Assembly (NCBI GenBank): GCA_016712285.1
Contig: JADJRK010000001.1
Span: forward strand, 3,472,001 to 3,536,000
Source: Planctomycetota bacterium
GTDB taxonomy: Bacteria > Planctomycetota > UBA8742 > UBA2392
Length of the DNA: 64,000 nucleotides
Direction of reading: 5' to 3'
The notes beneath the pieces were generated by a model. The model did not search any database, was not told where the DNA came from, and saw nothing but the letters and a program-made list of their open reading frames with translations. Within the stretch, counting starts at the first letter, position 1; each line of letters opens with the position of its first letter. Of the stretch, positions 34,100 through 42,405 are shown one piece after another. Made by a program: the position numbers and the translations under genes.

Positions 34100-36856
34100 A
34101 TGACCAGTCTACGCCATGTTCTTGTATGCGCCGCCCTGGCTGCCCTGCTTGCGCAGGCCTTTCAAGTGCAGGCACAGAAGAAGAACGACAAGGACGACCC
34201 CAAACCCGCCGAGCAAGCCAAGCCCGCGCCCCGCAAATTCACCGACAAGGAAGTCGCCGACGCCCACAAGGCGCTGGAAGGTCTCGACGGCGAGCAGGTG
34301 ATGATGCTCAACGGCCTGCGCTTCCTGATGCGCCCCGCCGCCGAAGAAGCGCTGATGACGCGGCGCTTTTACGTGCCAAGCCCGCTGCCAAGCTACGACA
34401 CCGACAACAAGAAGCCGATGACGCCGCTTGAGGTGCTGCGGCTCTGGGTGATTCTTGAATCGGGCGCGCCCGTGGACGACCACCTGAAGCGCGAGCTGAA
34501 CCGTTTTCTGAAAATCATCGAGCACAAGCGCTTCAACGACAGCCTGGCTGCGTACGCGGTGCCACTGATGGTGTGCCGCGCGGCGCAGGCGCGCACCGAG
34601 TTTTCGGGCGACAAGACGATTTCGCGCACGCTGGAAAAGCTGGCCAAGGCCCTGAGCGAGCTTGGCACGCGCCCGCGCGAGCTGACCGATGAGGTTTCGC
34701 CGCTGATCAAGGGCAAGACGATCGCGCCCATGTGGTACGCCAACCACCTGTGGCGCGGCGTGATGACCCGCGCAGCCGTCGAGATGAACATCGACGTGAA
34801 CGAAAAACTCTGGGAGACCGACCTCAAGAACCTCGCGTACAACGCCAACGACAAGCTCGGCTGGGTGACCGGCGCGTCCGGCTTCACGGCGGGCACCGAC
34901 CTTGACACCAACCTGATGGCAGCCGCGGCGTTCACGCTTGCGTTGCAGGCGTCGCGCAAGTCGGTGGGCAGCAGCACGCGCAACGCGATTGAAAAGAAGT
35001 TCGACCCGCCGGCGTTGTTCACGCGCCTTGAGAAAGACTGGAAAGACGAGTTGTTCATGGGTGCGCGCCTGTGCCTGGTGCGCAGCAGCGACCCCAACTT
35101 CGCGCCGCAGGGCAAAGACGGCTACGACTGGCGCCACGCCATGCGCGAGCGCGCCGTGTATGAGCAAATGGCCTCGGGCGTGATTTACACCGAGCGCGCA
35201 CTGGCCTACGACCTGGGGCTGTGCGGGGCGTCACCGCTGGCCGCCGCGCGCGACACGGTCGAGACCGCGCTGCATTGCCTGTCGATGTGCGGCGGGCTGT
35301 TCCGCGCCAAGGATTCGCCGATTGAGCCGCCGCTGAAGGGCCTGTCAGCCGAGCGCGTGAAGGCGGCCATCGCGGCGTTGTCGCTGCTGCATGCATCCGT
35401 GGCGCCGCCGCTCGCCGACGGCGTGGAAGACCCGGTACTTGAGTTGCGCGTGAACGAGGCGATCGACAAAGGCGTGGCCTGGCTGAAAGAGTACCAGGAA
35501 AGCAACGGCACGTTCGACCAGAACTACATTGGCATCACGGCCATTGCCCTGACAGCGATGATGGACGGCGGCATCAAGCGCGACGAGCAGTGCATCCAGC
35601 AGGGTATTGGCTTCGTGGTCAAGACGCTGCCCGACCGGCTGGCCAACCCCCGCGGCGACGGGGTCAAGGCCAAGCTGAACGCCTACGAAGCAGGCATGTT
35701 GCTGGTGATGTTCCTTGAGTACTACGAAGAAACGGTGATCGGCAAGGGCGTGCTGAAGTCTGAGACTTCAAACCAGGCGATTGCCGCGCGCAACGCCGTG
35801 TGGAACGCGATACCGCAGGTACACCGCGACCTGATCCAGAAGCTCGTTGATTTTCTCGACCAGTGCTACGCGGGCATGGACCAGGGCGGCTGGGGCTATT
35901 ATCCCAAGAGCGGTCCCACGGGCCACAGCGACAACTCGATCAGCCAGTACGCCGGCTGTGGCTACAAGGCGGCGAGCCTGCTGGGCGCGAAAGTAGACGT
36001 GAACATCTTCGAAGCCGAGGCCCTGACGCTGATCGGCCAATACGGCATTGAAGCCAACTCAAAGAAGCTGCCATTCCGGATCTTCTGGGAACCGCCGGAA
36101 GAAGATGAAAAGGTCAAAGCCGCCCGCTACCTCAAGGGTGGTGTCTGGGCGCCGCGCCACTGGAAGGGCAGCATCAACCCCGGCGGCTGGTCCTACTTCC
36201 GCTCAAGGAAGCCTGTGAAGGGGCAGGTCGGCTCGCCCTCAATCCAGTACGTCGGCACCGGCATGGCGCTGCTGGCGATGGCCAAAGACGAGTTGTGGGC
36301 GCGCGGCAAGCTGAAAGATGACCTGCACGAAAAGATTGACCTGCACATCTTCGGAGCGCAAGCGTGGCTGGCAGACAACATCCCCGACGTGTCCGAGCCG
36401 CTGGATCAGCCGCGCGACCCCAACGCCGAGGACCAGAAGCCCCAGGGCCAGCACGCCCGCGCACAGTGGGCCAACGGATGGGGCGGCAACTACAACCTGT
36501 ACGCCCTTGAGCGCGGCTGTGTGATGGCCAACATCAAGAAGCTGAACGGTGAAGTCGACTGGTACCGCTCAGCGGCGACGATCCTGTGCAACGTGCAGGC
36601 CGACGACGGCAACTGGGGTGACCCGCTTTCCACGGCCCGCGCCATCCTGATTCTGCGCCGCCACGCGCCGCCGATGGTCACGCAACCGCCGCCGCCACCA
36701 CCGCCGCGCGACAAGCCGCGCAACCCGACCACGGGCGACCCGCCGCTCAAGCAGCCCAAGTCGCCGATCACGCCGGGCCCGGTCAAGCGCGAGCCCAAAC
36801 CTGCCGAGCCGCGAGCCCCGGTGACAGGCCCAGGCGAGAATCCCGAGTCGCGCTAG
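34100..36856 (+). CDS. Secreted alpha/alpha-toroid protein (prenyltransferase/squalene-cyclase repeats)
   Basis: A 918-residue protein with a signal peptide (residues 1-26) and a Lys/Pro-rich linker. Two helical barrel-like regions follow. The second (residues about 450-860) has the repeat style of squalene-cyclase/prenyltransferase toroids: GVAWLKEYQESNGTFDQNYIGITAIALTAMM, QGGWGYYPKSGPTGHSDNSISQYA, then GGWSYFRSRKPVKGQ and DDGNWGDPLSTARAILIL. There is no DxDD cyclase motif. The C-terminal 60 residues are Pro-rich with PPPPPPP. Proteins of this type are abundant in Planctomycetota and are of unknown function. It is not an active triterpene cyclase as far as visible. Confidence 0.8.
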   Translation: MTSLRHVLVCAALAALLAQAFQVQAQKKNDKDDPKPAEQAKPAPRKFTDKEVADAHKALEGLDGEQVMMLNGLRFLMRPAAEEALMTRRFYVPSPLPSYDTDNKKPMTPLEVLRLWVILESGAPVDDHLKRELNRFLKIIEHKRFNDSLAAYAVPLMVCRAAQARTEFSGDKTISRTLEKLAKALSELGTRPRELTDEVSPLIKGKTIAPMWYANHLWRGVMTRAAVEMNIDVNEKLWETDLKNLAYNANDKLGWVTGASGFTAGTDLDTNLMAAAAFTLALQASRKSVGSSTRNAIEKKFDPPALFTRLEKDWKDELFMGARLCLVRSSDPNFAPQGKDGYDWRHAMRERAVYEQMASGVIYTERALAYDLGLCGASPLAAARDTVETALHCLSMCGGLFRAKDSPIEPPLKGLSAERVKAAIAALSLLHASVAPPLADGVEDPVLELRVNEAIDKGVAWLKEYQESNGTFDQNYIGITAIALTAMMDGGIKRDEQCIQQGIGFVVKTLPDRLANPRGDGVKAKLNAYEAGMLLVMFLEYYEETVIGKGVLKSETSNQAIAARNAVWNAIPQVHRDLIQKLVDFLDQCYAGMDQGGWGYYPKSGPTGHSDNSISQYAGCGYKAASLLGAKVDVNIFEAEALTLIGQYGIEANSKKLPFRIFWEPPEEDEKVKAARYLKGGVWAPRHWKGSINPGGWSYFRSRKPVKGQVGSPSIQYVGTGMALLAMAKDELWARGKLKDDLHEKIDLHIFGAQAWLADNIPDVSEPLDQPRDPNAEDQKPQGQHARAQWANGWGGNYNLYALERGCVMANIKKLNGEVDWYRSAATILCNVQADDGNWGDPLSTARAILILRRHAPPMVTQPPPPPPPRDKPRNPTTGDPPLKQPKSPITPGPVKREPKPAEPRAPVTGPGENPESR

Positions 36857-36867
36857 AGCATGCACAT

Positions 36868-36898
36868 CGTCCCCGGCCATGCCGGGGACGACTGTTTT
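36868..36898 (+). terminator. Rho-independent terminator of the toroid gene
   Basis: A perfect 10-bp stem CGTCCCCGGC/GCCGGGGACG with a CAT loop, followed by ACTGTTTT. It ends nine bases before the transporter start. Confidence 0.85.
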
Positions 36899-36906
36899 CA
36901 TAGGGC

Positions 36907-37842
36907 ATGGCTCGTATGCTCCGCGCCGTGAACGCGCCCGAGAAAACAGTGCAGGGCCCCATGACCGCCCGCGAGTGGGGTGGCCTGTTGCTGCTCAGCG
37001 TGCTGTGGGGCGGCTCGTTCTTCTTCATAGAGATTGGCCTGCGCGCGTTTGCGCCGTTGACACTGGTGTTCGCGCGGCTTGCACTGGCGGCGCTGGCGCT
37101 GCATGGGTTGATGCTGTGCCTGCGCATGCGGCTGCCCGGCGGGCGCATGTGGGGCTGGTACCTGCTGCTTGGCCTGTTCAACAATGCGCTGCCGTTTGCC
37201 TTGATGTTCTGGAGCCAGACCCGCATCGGTGGCTCGCTGGCCAGCATGCTGAACGCGACCACCCCGCTTTTCACAGTTGTGCTGGCGCACTTCTTCACGC
37301 GCGACGAGCCCATGACGCCGCTGCGTGTGACTGGTTGCGTGCTTGGCGCCGCGGGCGTTGCCGTGATGGTCGGGCGCGACGCACTCACGGGAGATGGCCA
37401 AGTGCTGGCGTACGCGGCAGTGCTTGGCGCCGGCCTGTGCTATGCCATCGCCGGCATTCTCGGGCGCCGCGTGCGGCAAGCCCCGCCGCTGGCACTGGCG
37501 ACAGGGCAGCTCACAGCCGCGGCGCTGGTCGTGCTGCCGCTGTCGTTGTTGATTGATCAGCCATGGCAATCGGCTGCGCCCGGCCTCGAGCCGCTGCTGG
37601 CGCTGTGCGCGCTGGCGCTGGTCAGCACTTCGCTGGCCTATGTGCTGTACTTTCGCCTGCTGAAGACCGCGGGCGCGACGAACATTCTGCTTGTGACGCT
37701 GCTGATCCCCGTAAGCTCGGCGCTGCTGTGCGTGGGCCTGCTGGATGAAACGCTGACGTGGCAGCAGGTCGCAGGCATGGCGGTCATCGCCGCGGGCCTG
37801 CTGCTCGTAGACGGCCGGCTGTTCAAGCGCAAACGCGGCTAG
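36907..37842 (+). CDS. EamA/DMT-superfamily transporter
   Basis: A 311-residue inner-membrane protein with ten predicted TM segments in two five-helix EamA halves. The first begins at WGGLLLLSVLWGGSFFFIEIGL, the second at GQVLAYAAVLGAGLCYAIAGILGRR. The cargo is an unknown metabolite. ATG 36907, 36916 and 36961 are all possible starts; the last begins right before the first TM. Its TAG stop shares the palindromic CTAG with the stop of the convergent zinc-ribbon gene. Confidence 0.9.
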   Translation: MARMLRAVNAPEKTVQGPMTAREWGGLLLLSVLWGGSFFFIEIGLRAFAPLTLVFARLALAALALHGLMLCLRMRLPGGRMWGWYLLLGLFNNALPFALMFWSQTRIGGSLASMLNATTPLFTVVLAHFFTRDEPMTPLRVTGCVLGAAGVAVMVGRDALTGDGQVLAYAAVLGAGLCYAIAGILGRRVRQAPPLALATGQLTAAALVVLPLSLLIDQPWQSAAPGLEPLLALCALALVSTSLAYVLYFRLLKTAGATNILLVTLLIPVSSALLCVGLLDETLTWQQVAGMAVIAAGLLLVDGRLFKRKRG

Positions 37843-38519
37843 ACTTTCATGTCGATGACTTTGGCGCGGTGGCCGCAGGCGCCGCAGCGCGCTTCCAGCT
37901 GGTACATCGCCGCGCCATCGGTGCCAACCTCTTGCGGGGTCTCGGTGCCGACGAACGTGGGCGCCTTGCACTTGGGGCACTGCATGCTCTCGATTGCGTC
38001 TGCCAACTGCTGCGCAGCCGCCGTGCGATAGCGCAACTGGGTCGCGGTTTCGGCCAGCGCGGGCATTTCGGATGTGCCGAACCTGGGCAGTTCGTCAGTG
38101 CCGATACCGCCTTCGGCTTCGGGCGCGCCAAGTTCGGGCATCATGTCGGTCATGCTGGGTTGCAGGGCCTGCGCCATCAGGGTTTCGGGCTTCTTGTCTA
38201 CGGCTTCGGGCGCGACCAGCTCCGGCATCATGTCGGTCATGCTGGGTTGCAACGCCTGCGCCTCAAGGGTCTCCGGCTTCTTTTCGGGCGCGGGTGGCGG
38301 CGCGACTGCCGGCGTCTGGGTTACCGGCGGCAGTGGCGCGGTCGCTTCCGCCTTCGCAGAGGCTTCCGACTTCGCTAAAGCTACGTCGGACACGCCGGCG
38401 GGCGTGGCCGGCTCTTGTTGTGCGGGTCCGGCGGGCTTCTTGCTGACCGCGAGCACCACGGCGACGACGATCACGACCAGCACAAGCACCACAATGATTG
38501 CGATTACAAAGACCGGCAC
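37839..38519 (-). CDS. Membrane-anchored zinc-ribbon protein with 30-residue repeats
   Basis: A 226-residue protein. An N-terminal TM (residues 3-25, very Val/Ile-rich) is followed by a Pro/Ala-rich linker. Two near-identical copies of a 30-residue unit (KKPETLxAQALQPSMTDMMP..., about residues 80-138) come next. A C-terminal zinc ribbon (CPKCKAPTFVG...ARCGACGHRAKV) has four Cys. The linker contains ALAKSEASAKAE, encoded by a degenerate copy of the dispersed palindrome at 38365-38390. The first Met is at ATG 38519. Function unknown; the repeats look like short linear interaction motifs. Confidence 0.75.
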   Translation of the reverse strand: MPVFVIAIIVVLVLVVIVVAVVLAVSKKPAGPAQQEPATPAGVSDVALAKSEASAKAEATAPLPPVTQTPAVAPPPAPEKKPETLEAQALQPSMTDMMPELVAPEAVDKKPETLMAQALQPSMTDMMPELGAPEAEGGIGTDELPRFGTSEMPALAETATQLRYRTAAAQQLADAIESMQCPKCKAPTFVGTETPQEVGTDGAAMYQLEARCGACGHRAKVIDMKV

Positions 38520-38617
38520 GCGAGCCCCCGTTGCATGTGTTGCACAACTTTAGGCTATGGCGCGGGCGATCACAACGGCTTGCCGCCGCGACGGCGGCTG
38601 CTATGGTTCTTTCCGCT

Positions 38618-39550
38618 ATGACCAACCTCACCTGCAAGCACACATTGCGCGGGCACCGGGGCACGGTGTTCGCACTATCTCTTTCTTCGGACGGCAAGAC
38701 GCTGGTGACGGCCAGCAAAGACGCCAAGCTGCGCGTCTGGGAAGTCGCGTCGGGCAAGCTGCTGCGCACGATTGAAGGCAGCAAGTCGCCGCTGCTGAGC
38801 CTGGCGCTGAGCCCCGACGGCAAAATCGCCGTCACGGGCAACACCACCAACAGCGTACAGTTCTGGGACGTAGACGCCGGCAAAGAGGGCGCCAAGTACA
38901 CCGGCGGCACCGGCCACCACGGCACGGTCAACGGCATCGCGTACGCCAACGACGGCAGCTTTGCGCTGAGTGTCGCCGACGACCGCAAAGTCATGAAGTG
39001 GGACCCGGCCAAGGGCAAGCAGCGCGCGGTCATGAACAAGCACGAGGCGCCGGTGCTGTGCGTCGCGATCAGCCCCGACCACAAGCGCTGCGTGTCAGCC
39101 GGCAGCGACGGCACCGCGCGCATCTGGAACCTGGAAAGCGGCGAGCAGCTGCAAGTTATCAAAGCCGGCCCCGAGTCCGTAATGGCGGTGGCCTGGAGCC
39201 CTGACGGCGCGGCGATCGCGACCGCGGGCAATGAAGAAGAGATCAGGCTATGGAACCCCGACACCGGGGCGGCGGTTAAGGCGATCGCGACGGGCGTGCA
39301 GGCCGTGAATGCAATTGCGTTCAGCCCGGACAGCAAGTGGATCGCGGCGGGCGGCACGGACAGCAACGTGTTTCTGTGGGAGATCGAGAACCCGCCACCG
39401 CCGCCATCGCAAAGCGACCCAGCCAAGGGCGACCAAAGGGTGCAGTTCAAGGGCCACGCCAACAACATTCACAGCATAGCCTGGAGCAAAGACGGCAAGG
39501 CCGTAGTAACAGGCAGCAAAGACGAAACCGCCCGCGTGTGGGTGTTGTAA
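38618..39550 (+). CDS. WD40-repeat beta-propeller protein
   Basis: A 310-residue protein made of about seven WD40 blades (for example GHRGTVFALSLSSDGKTLVTASKDAKLRVWEV, GHHGTVNGIAYANDGSFALSVADDRKVMKWD and GHANNIHSIAWSKDGKAVVTGSKDETARVWVL). A PPPPPSQ insertion falls before the last blade. No signal peptide is seen, so it is cytoplasmic. ATG 38618 is used; ATG 38603 and a frame open from 38498 precede it, but with neither WD40 sequence nor a ribosome site. It probably acts as a protein-binding scaffold. Confidence 0.88.
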   Translation: MTNLTCKHTLRGHRGTVFALSLSSDGKTLVTASKDAKLRVWEVASGKLLRTIEGSKSPLLSLALSPDGKIAVTGNTTNSVQFWDVDAGKEGAKYTGGTGHHGTVNGIAYANDGSFALSVADDRKVMKWDPAKGKQRAVMNKHEAPVLCVAISPDHKRCVSAGSDGTARIWNLESGEQLQVIKAGPESVMAVAWSPDGAAIATAGNEEEIRLWNPDTGAAVKAIATGVQAVNAIAFSPDSKWIAAGGTDSNVFLWEIENPPPPPSQSDPAKGDQRVQFKGHANNIHSIAWSKDGKAVVTGSKDETARVWVL

Positions 39551-39559
39551 AGTGGTGCG

Positions 39560-39850
39560 GGCGCCCCGCCCGCAATCCCCGCGTAGCGCTGACGCCTCGC
39601 CTGCCCCGGCCGTGGGCGACTCGCCCACGGCTTTCAGCCTTTGGAGAAAAGCGCAGCCCGCCATTCCGGCCTGAAAGGCCGGCTCTGTCAGCCCGGGCCA
39701 AAGGCCCGGGAACAGGGTCCAATGTTTCCCCGGCCTGAAGGGCCGGTTCGCGCTCGCGCAACATGAACGGCCCTTTCAGGGCCGACACTTGTTAAAATCC
39801 ACGTACCCAAGGCTTCGCCTTGGGCTGACAGAGCGGCCCCCTCAGGGCCG
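39560..39850. repeat. Multi-hairpin array B (intergenic)
   Basis: The 319-base gap 39551-39869 is filled by consecutive short hairpins: GCGGGCG/CGCCCGC, CCGTGGGCGA/TCGCCCACGG, CCGGCCT-ga-AAGGCCGG, CCCGGGCC-aaa-GGCCCGGG, CCGGCCT-ga-AGGGCCGG, CGGCCCT-ttc-AGGGCCG and CCCAAGGC-ttc-GCCTTGGG. CTCTGTCAGCCC (39683-39694) and its complement GGGCTGACAGAG (39822-39833) bracket the second half. No gene is supported here. Confidence 0.75.
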
Positions 39851-39869
39851 GAAGGGACTTGCCCTGCAA

Positions 39870-40166
39870 ATGTCGGAAGACTGGCCCTTTGACGACCCAA
39901 AGAACGTCGCGTCCATCACGACGCCGCAGGTAATGCGCCAGGGAATGCCGGTGCTGCTGGTGAGTCACGACGCCGACGACGGTTGCTGGCAATTTCTCCA
40001 CGGCGACGTGAGTGGTGGCGACAAGGGAATGGTGGTCGGACTGAGTCACATGGTCGATCTCGACCCCACGCTACGCGAACTAGCGGACCTGCCACTCGGC
40101 TGGCAAGCCACCAGAACCCAAAAAGGCGCCCCCTGGCACCGCCACCCCAAACCGACTGAAACCTAG
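39870..40166 (+). CDS. Small conserved hypothetical protein (DUF2185-like)
   Basis: A 98-residue protein from ATG 39870 (MSEDWPFDDPKNVASIT). It contains PVLLVSHDADDGCWQFLHGD and a final DLDPTLRELADLPLGWQATR. This pattern is familiar from widespread small proteins, some annotated DUF2185 or Imm33-like, with no established function. An immunity role is only a family-level suggestion. It directly follows hairpin array B, and the frame extends into that array without looking like protein. Confidence 0.65.
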   Translation: MSEDWPFDDPKNVASITTPQVMRQGMPVLLVSHDADDGCWQFLHGDVSGGDKGMVVGLSHMVDLDPTLRELADLPLGWQATRTQKGAPWHRHPKPTET

Positions 40167-40205
40167 ACCAAGGTTGTGCACGCCCGCTGATGTTGCCTGG
40201 CGGCG

Positions 40206-40613
40206 TCACGGACGCTCTTCATGCGGGTAGACATCGAATCCGGCTGTCGCCCCGCACGCCGCAAACCTGCGCATTTGCTCGGGCGTCAGCGCAAACCCGC
40301 AGTTGCCGCTGTCGTCAAACACGCCGTAAAAGACGTCGATCTTTTCGACGCCGTACTTGGGAAGTTCATCGAGCGGCAGTGACTCAAGCTGCGCAAGGCA
40401 CCAGTCCGTGTGGTCCGAAATGGGAAAGGCCGAGTCCAGCGGCGACCGGATCAGCCAAACGCCCGTAGGCTGCACCGCAAACCTGCCCGTGCGACCGACC
40501 AGATACGACGCGCCCTTATCCCGCGCAAGATCAGGCTGCCGACCCAAGACCCGCGTCAAAGCCGCAACGTCAAGTGAGTCGCCAATCAACCGGATGCTCG
40601 CCTCAATCCGCAT
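40206..40613 (-). CDS. DUF4279 family protein
   Basis: A 135-residue protein. MRIEASIRLIGDSLDVAALTRVLGRQPDLARDKG matches the start of DUF4279. The Trp-containing middle (TGVWLIRSPLDS) and the ending (FALTPEQMRRFAACGATAGFDVYP) also fit. Function unknown. ATG 40613 is preferred; the frame continues seven codons upstream to 40634. Confidence 0.75.
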   Translation of the reverse strand: MRIEASIRLIGDSLDVAALTRVLGRQPDLARDKGASYLVGRTGRFAVQPTGVWLIRSPLDSAFPISDHTDWCLAQLESLPLDELPKYGVEKIDVFYGVFDDSGNCGFALTPEQMRRFAACGATAGFDVYPHEERP

Positions 40614-40684
40614 GCCCGCATCATAGTCGAACACAACCGCGCAGCCACGGTCATTGGGTTGCCGGGCAACAGGGGCTGGGGTAG

Positions 40685-40804
40685 ATCTGCCACCAAGTGT
40701 GGACCGAAGGCGGCAGCAAGCGCAAGTTGTTCACCGAGGCAGGCGTGTGCAATGCCTGCGAGTACACCCGAACCGGTCAGGGCGCGGATTTGTTAATGGA
40801 GTAG
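40685..40804 (+). pseudogene. Possible remnant of a small Cys-rich protein gene
   Basis: A 39-codon open stretch reads ICHQVWTEGGSKRKLFTEAG, then VCNACEYTRTGQGADLLME and TAG. It looks like the C-terminus of a real Cys-rich (CxxC) protein, but has no ATG and a stop just upstream. It lies in the 248-base gap between the DUF4279 gene and acyl-CoA dehydrogenase. A GTG at 40697 could start a 35-residue peptide. Confidence 0.3.
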
Positions 40805-40861
40805 AAAGGTGTTGTCGCCTTTCGGCGACCGCTCGCTTACGCTTCGCGCTCAAACACGGGC

Positions 40862-42067
40862 TTACACGCCGCGCAGGTCGCCCAGGATTTGGCGTGAGAT
40901 GACCAGGCGCTGCACCTCTGAAGTGCCTTCGCCGATTTCGCATAGCTTGGCGTCGCGCATCATTCTTTCTACGTCGTACTCGCGCGTGTAACCCACGCCG
41001 CCCAGCACCTGGATCGCGTTTGTGCACGTCTTCATGGCCACTTCGCTCGCGTACAGCTTGCCCATGCTGCCCGCCAGCGCGAAGTCGCGGCCCGCGTCGC
41101 GCAGCCGGGCTGCGTGATAGATAAGGTGCTTTGCGGCTTCGATTTCCATGTGCATGTCGGCCAGCATGAACGCCACGCCCTGGAAGGTGCCGATCGGCTT
41201 GTTGAACTGCTTGCGTTGCCGCGCGTACTCGAGCGCTTTTTCGTACGCGCCTTCGGCAATGCCCAAGGCCAGCGCGCCGATGCTGATGCGCCCGCCCGCC
41301 AGCGTCTTCATGAACTTGGTGAACCCGACATCGACCTGCGCCTCGCCGCCAGCCACGGCATCCAGCGGCAACTTCATGTCCTCGAACACGAGTTGCGCAG
41401 TGTCGCTGCTTCGCATGCCCAGCTTGTTCTCTTTCGCTTCGACCTTGAAGCCGGGGGTATCCAGCTCAGCGATGAACGCCGTGATGCCCTTGCCGTCTTT
41501 CGGGTTCTGGTTGGTCTTGGCTGTGAAGATGCAGGTCTTGGCGTAATGCGGGTTGGTGATCCAGGCCTTGCGGCCGTTGACCAGCCAGTGGTCGTTCTTG
41601 CGCTCGGCGCGGGTCTTGGTGCCGCCGGCGTCGCTGCCGGCGCCGGGTTCGGTCAAGCCGAAGCAGCCGAGTGTCAGGTTGCCGTTGTCGTCCACGCCCT
41701 TGCACAGTTGCGGCACGTACTTTTCGCGCTGGGCCTGTGTGCCGAACAGGTTGATCGGGGTAACGCCAAGGCTGACGTGGGCGGCATAGCCCAGGCCGGT
41801 GCTGCCGCAGACCTTGGAGAGTTCTTCGACCACGAGGATGTAGCTGAGCGTGTCAAAGCCGCTGCCGCCGATGTCTTCGGGAATGCTGAGGCCGAGAAAG
41901 CCCAGCTCGGCGAGGCCCTTGAAGATGTCTTGCGGGAACTCTGCTTTTTCGTCGAGCTCCTGGGCGCGCGGGGCGACCTGTTCGCGTGCGAACTCGCGCG
42001 CGGTTTTCTGGATCTGCTGCTGGTCTTCGGTGAGGTCGAAGTTGGTTGTCTGCGTGTCGGTGATCAT
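40862..42067 (-). CDS. Acyl-CoA dehydrogenase
   Basis: A 401-residue FAD enzyme of fatty acid or branched-chain acyl-CoA beta-oxidation. It has the three acyl-CoA dehydrogenase domains: the N-terminal helical domain, the beta domain with CFGLTEPGAGSDAGGTKTRAE, and the C-terminal helices with GGVGYTREYDVERMMRDAK. It ends in CEIGEGTSEVQRLVISRQIL, where the Glu of GEGTSE is the expected catalytic base of the SCAD/MCAD-like subfamily. ATG 42067 is used. The exact chain-length preference is not determined. Confidence 0.94.
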   Translation of the reverse strand: MITDTQTTNFDLTEDQQQIQKTAREFAREQVAPRAQELDEKAEFPQDIFKGLAELGFLGLSIPEDIGGSGFDTLSYILVVEELSKVCGSTGLGYAAHVSLGVTPINLFGTQAQREKYVPQLCKGVDDNGNLTLGCFGLTEPGAGSDAGGTKTRAERKNDHWLVNGRKAWITNPHYAKTCIFTAKTNQNPKDGKGITAFIAELDTPGFKVEAKENKLGMRSSDTAQLVFEDMKLPLDAVAGGEAQVDVGFTKFMKTLAGGRISIGALALGIAEGAYEKALEYARQRKQFNKPIGTFQGVAFMLADMHMEIEAAKHLIYHAARLRDAGRDFALAGSMGKLYASEVAMKTCTNAIQVLGGVGYTREYDVERMMRDAKLCEIGEGTSEVQRLVISRQILGDLRGV

Positions 42068-42124
42068 CTCTTTCCCCTGTGTCTTCCTTATAAACGGGTG
42101 ACGGCAGGCGTCGCAACCCGCCTT

Positions 42125-42192
42125 CGCCCAAAAGGGCTACGGCGGGCAGGCCCGCGCTTGGCGCCCAAAAGGGCTACGGCGGGCAGGCCCGC
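42125..42192. repeat. Two 31-bp direct repeats
   Basis: A 31-base unit beginning CGCCCAAAAGGGCTACGGCG occurs at 42125-42155 and again, identically, at 42162-42192 with a 6-base spacer. Each unit contains GCCC-aaa-GGGC and CCCGCC/GGCGGG-type complementarity. The remainder of the 338-base gap 42068-42405 shows no gene. Confidence 0.8.
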
Positions 42193-42405
42193 CTTTTGGT
42201 GCGAACGGCGCAGCGGAGCGTGCGGTGGCGGCCCGACGACCTTTGCGGTTTCGTGAAAGTGGCGTTGCCGGGTGATCGTTCGCGTTATGCGGATGTGCAT
42301 AGCCCATTAAACCCTTGCCCGAGCGGGAAGCGACCTGCCTTGCGCGCTGTCAGTCGCGCGCGCCGCGCATTATCACTGGTGCAGCGGCACACACCGGAGC
42401 CCCGC

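Noticed and set aside
34100..36856. Squalene-hopene cyclase
   Set aside because: It is secreted, lacks DxDD and has long non-cyclase regions.
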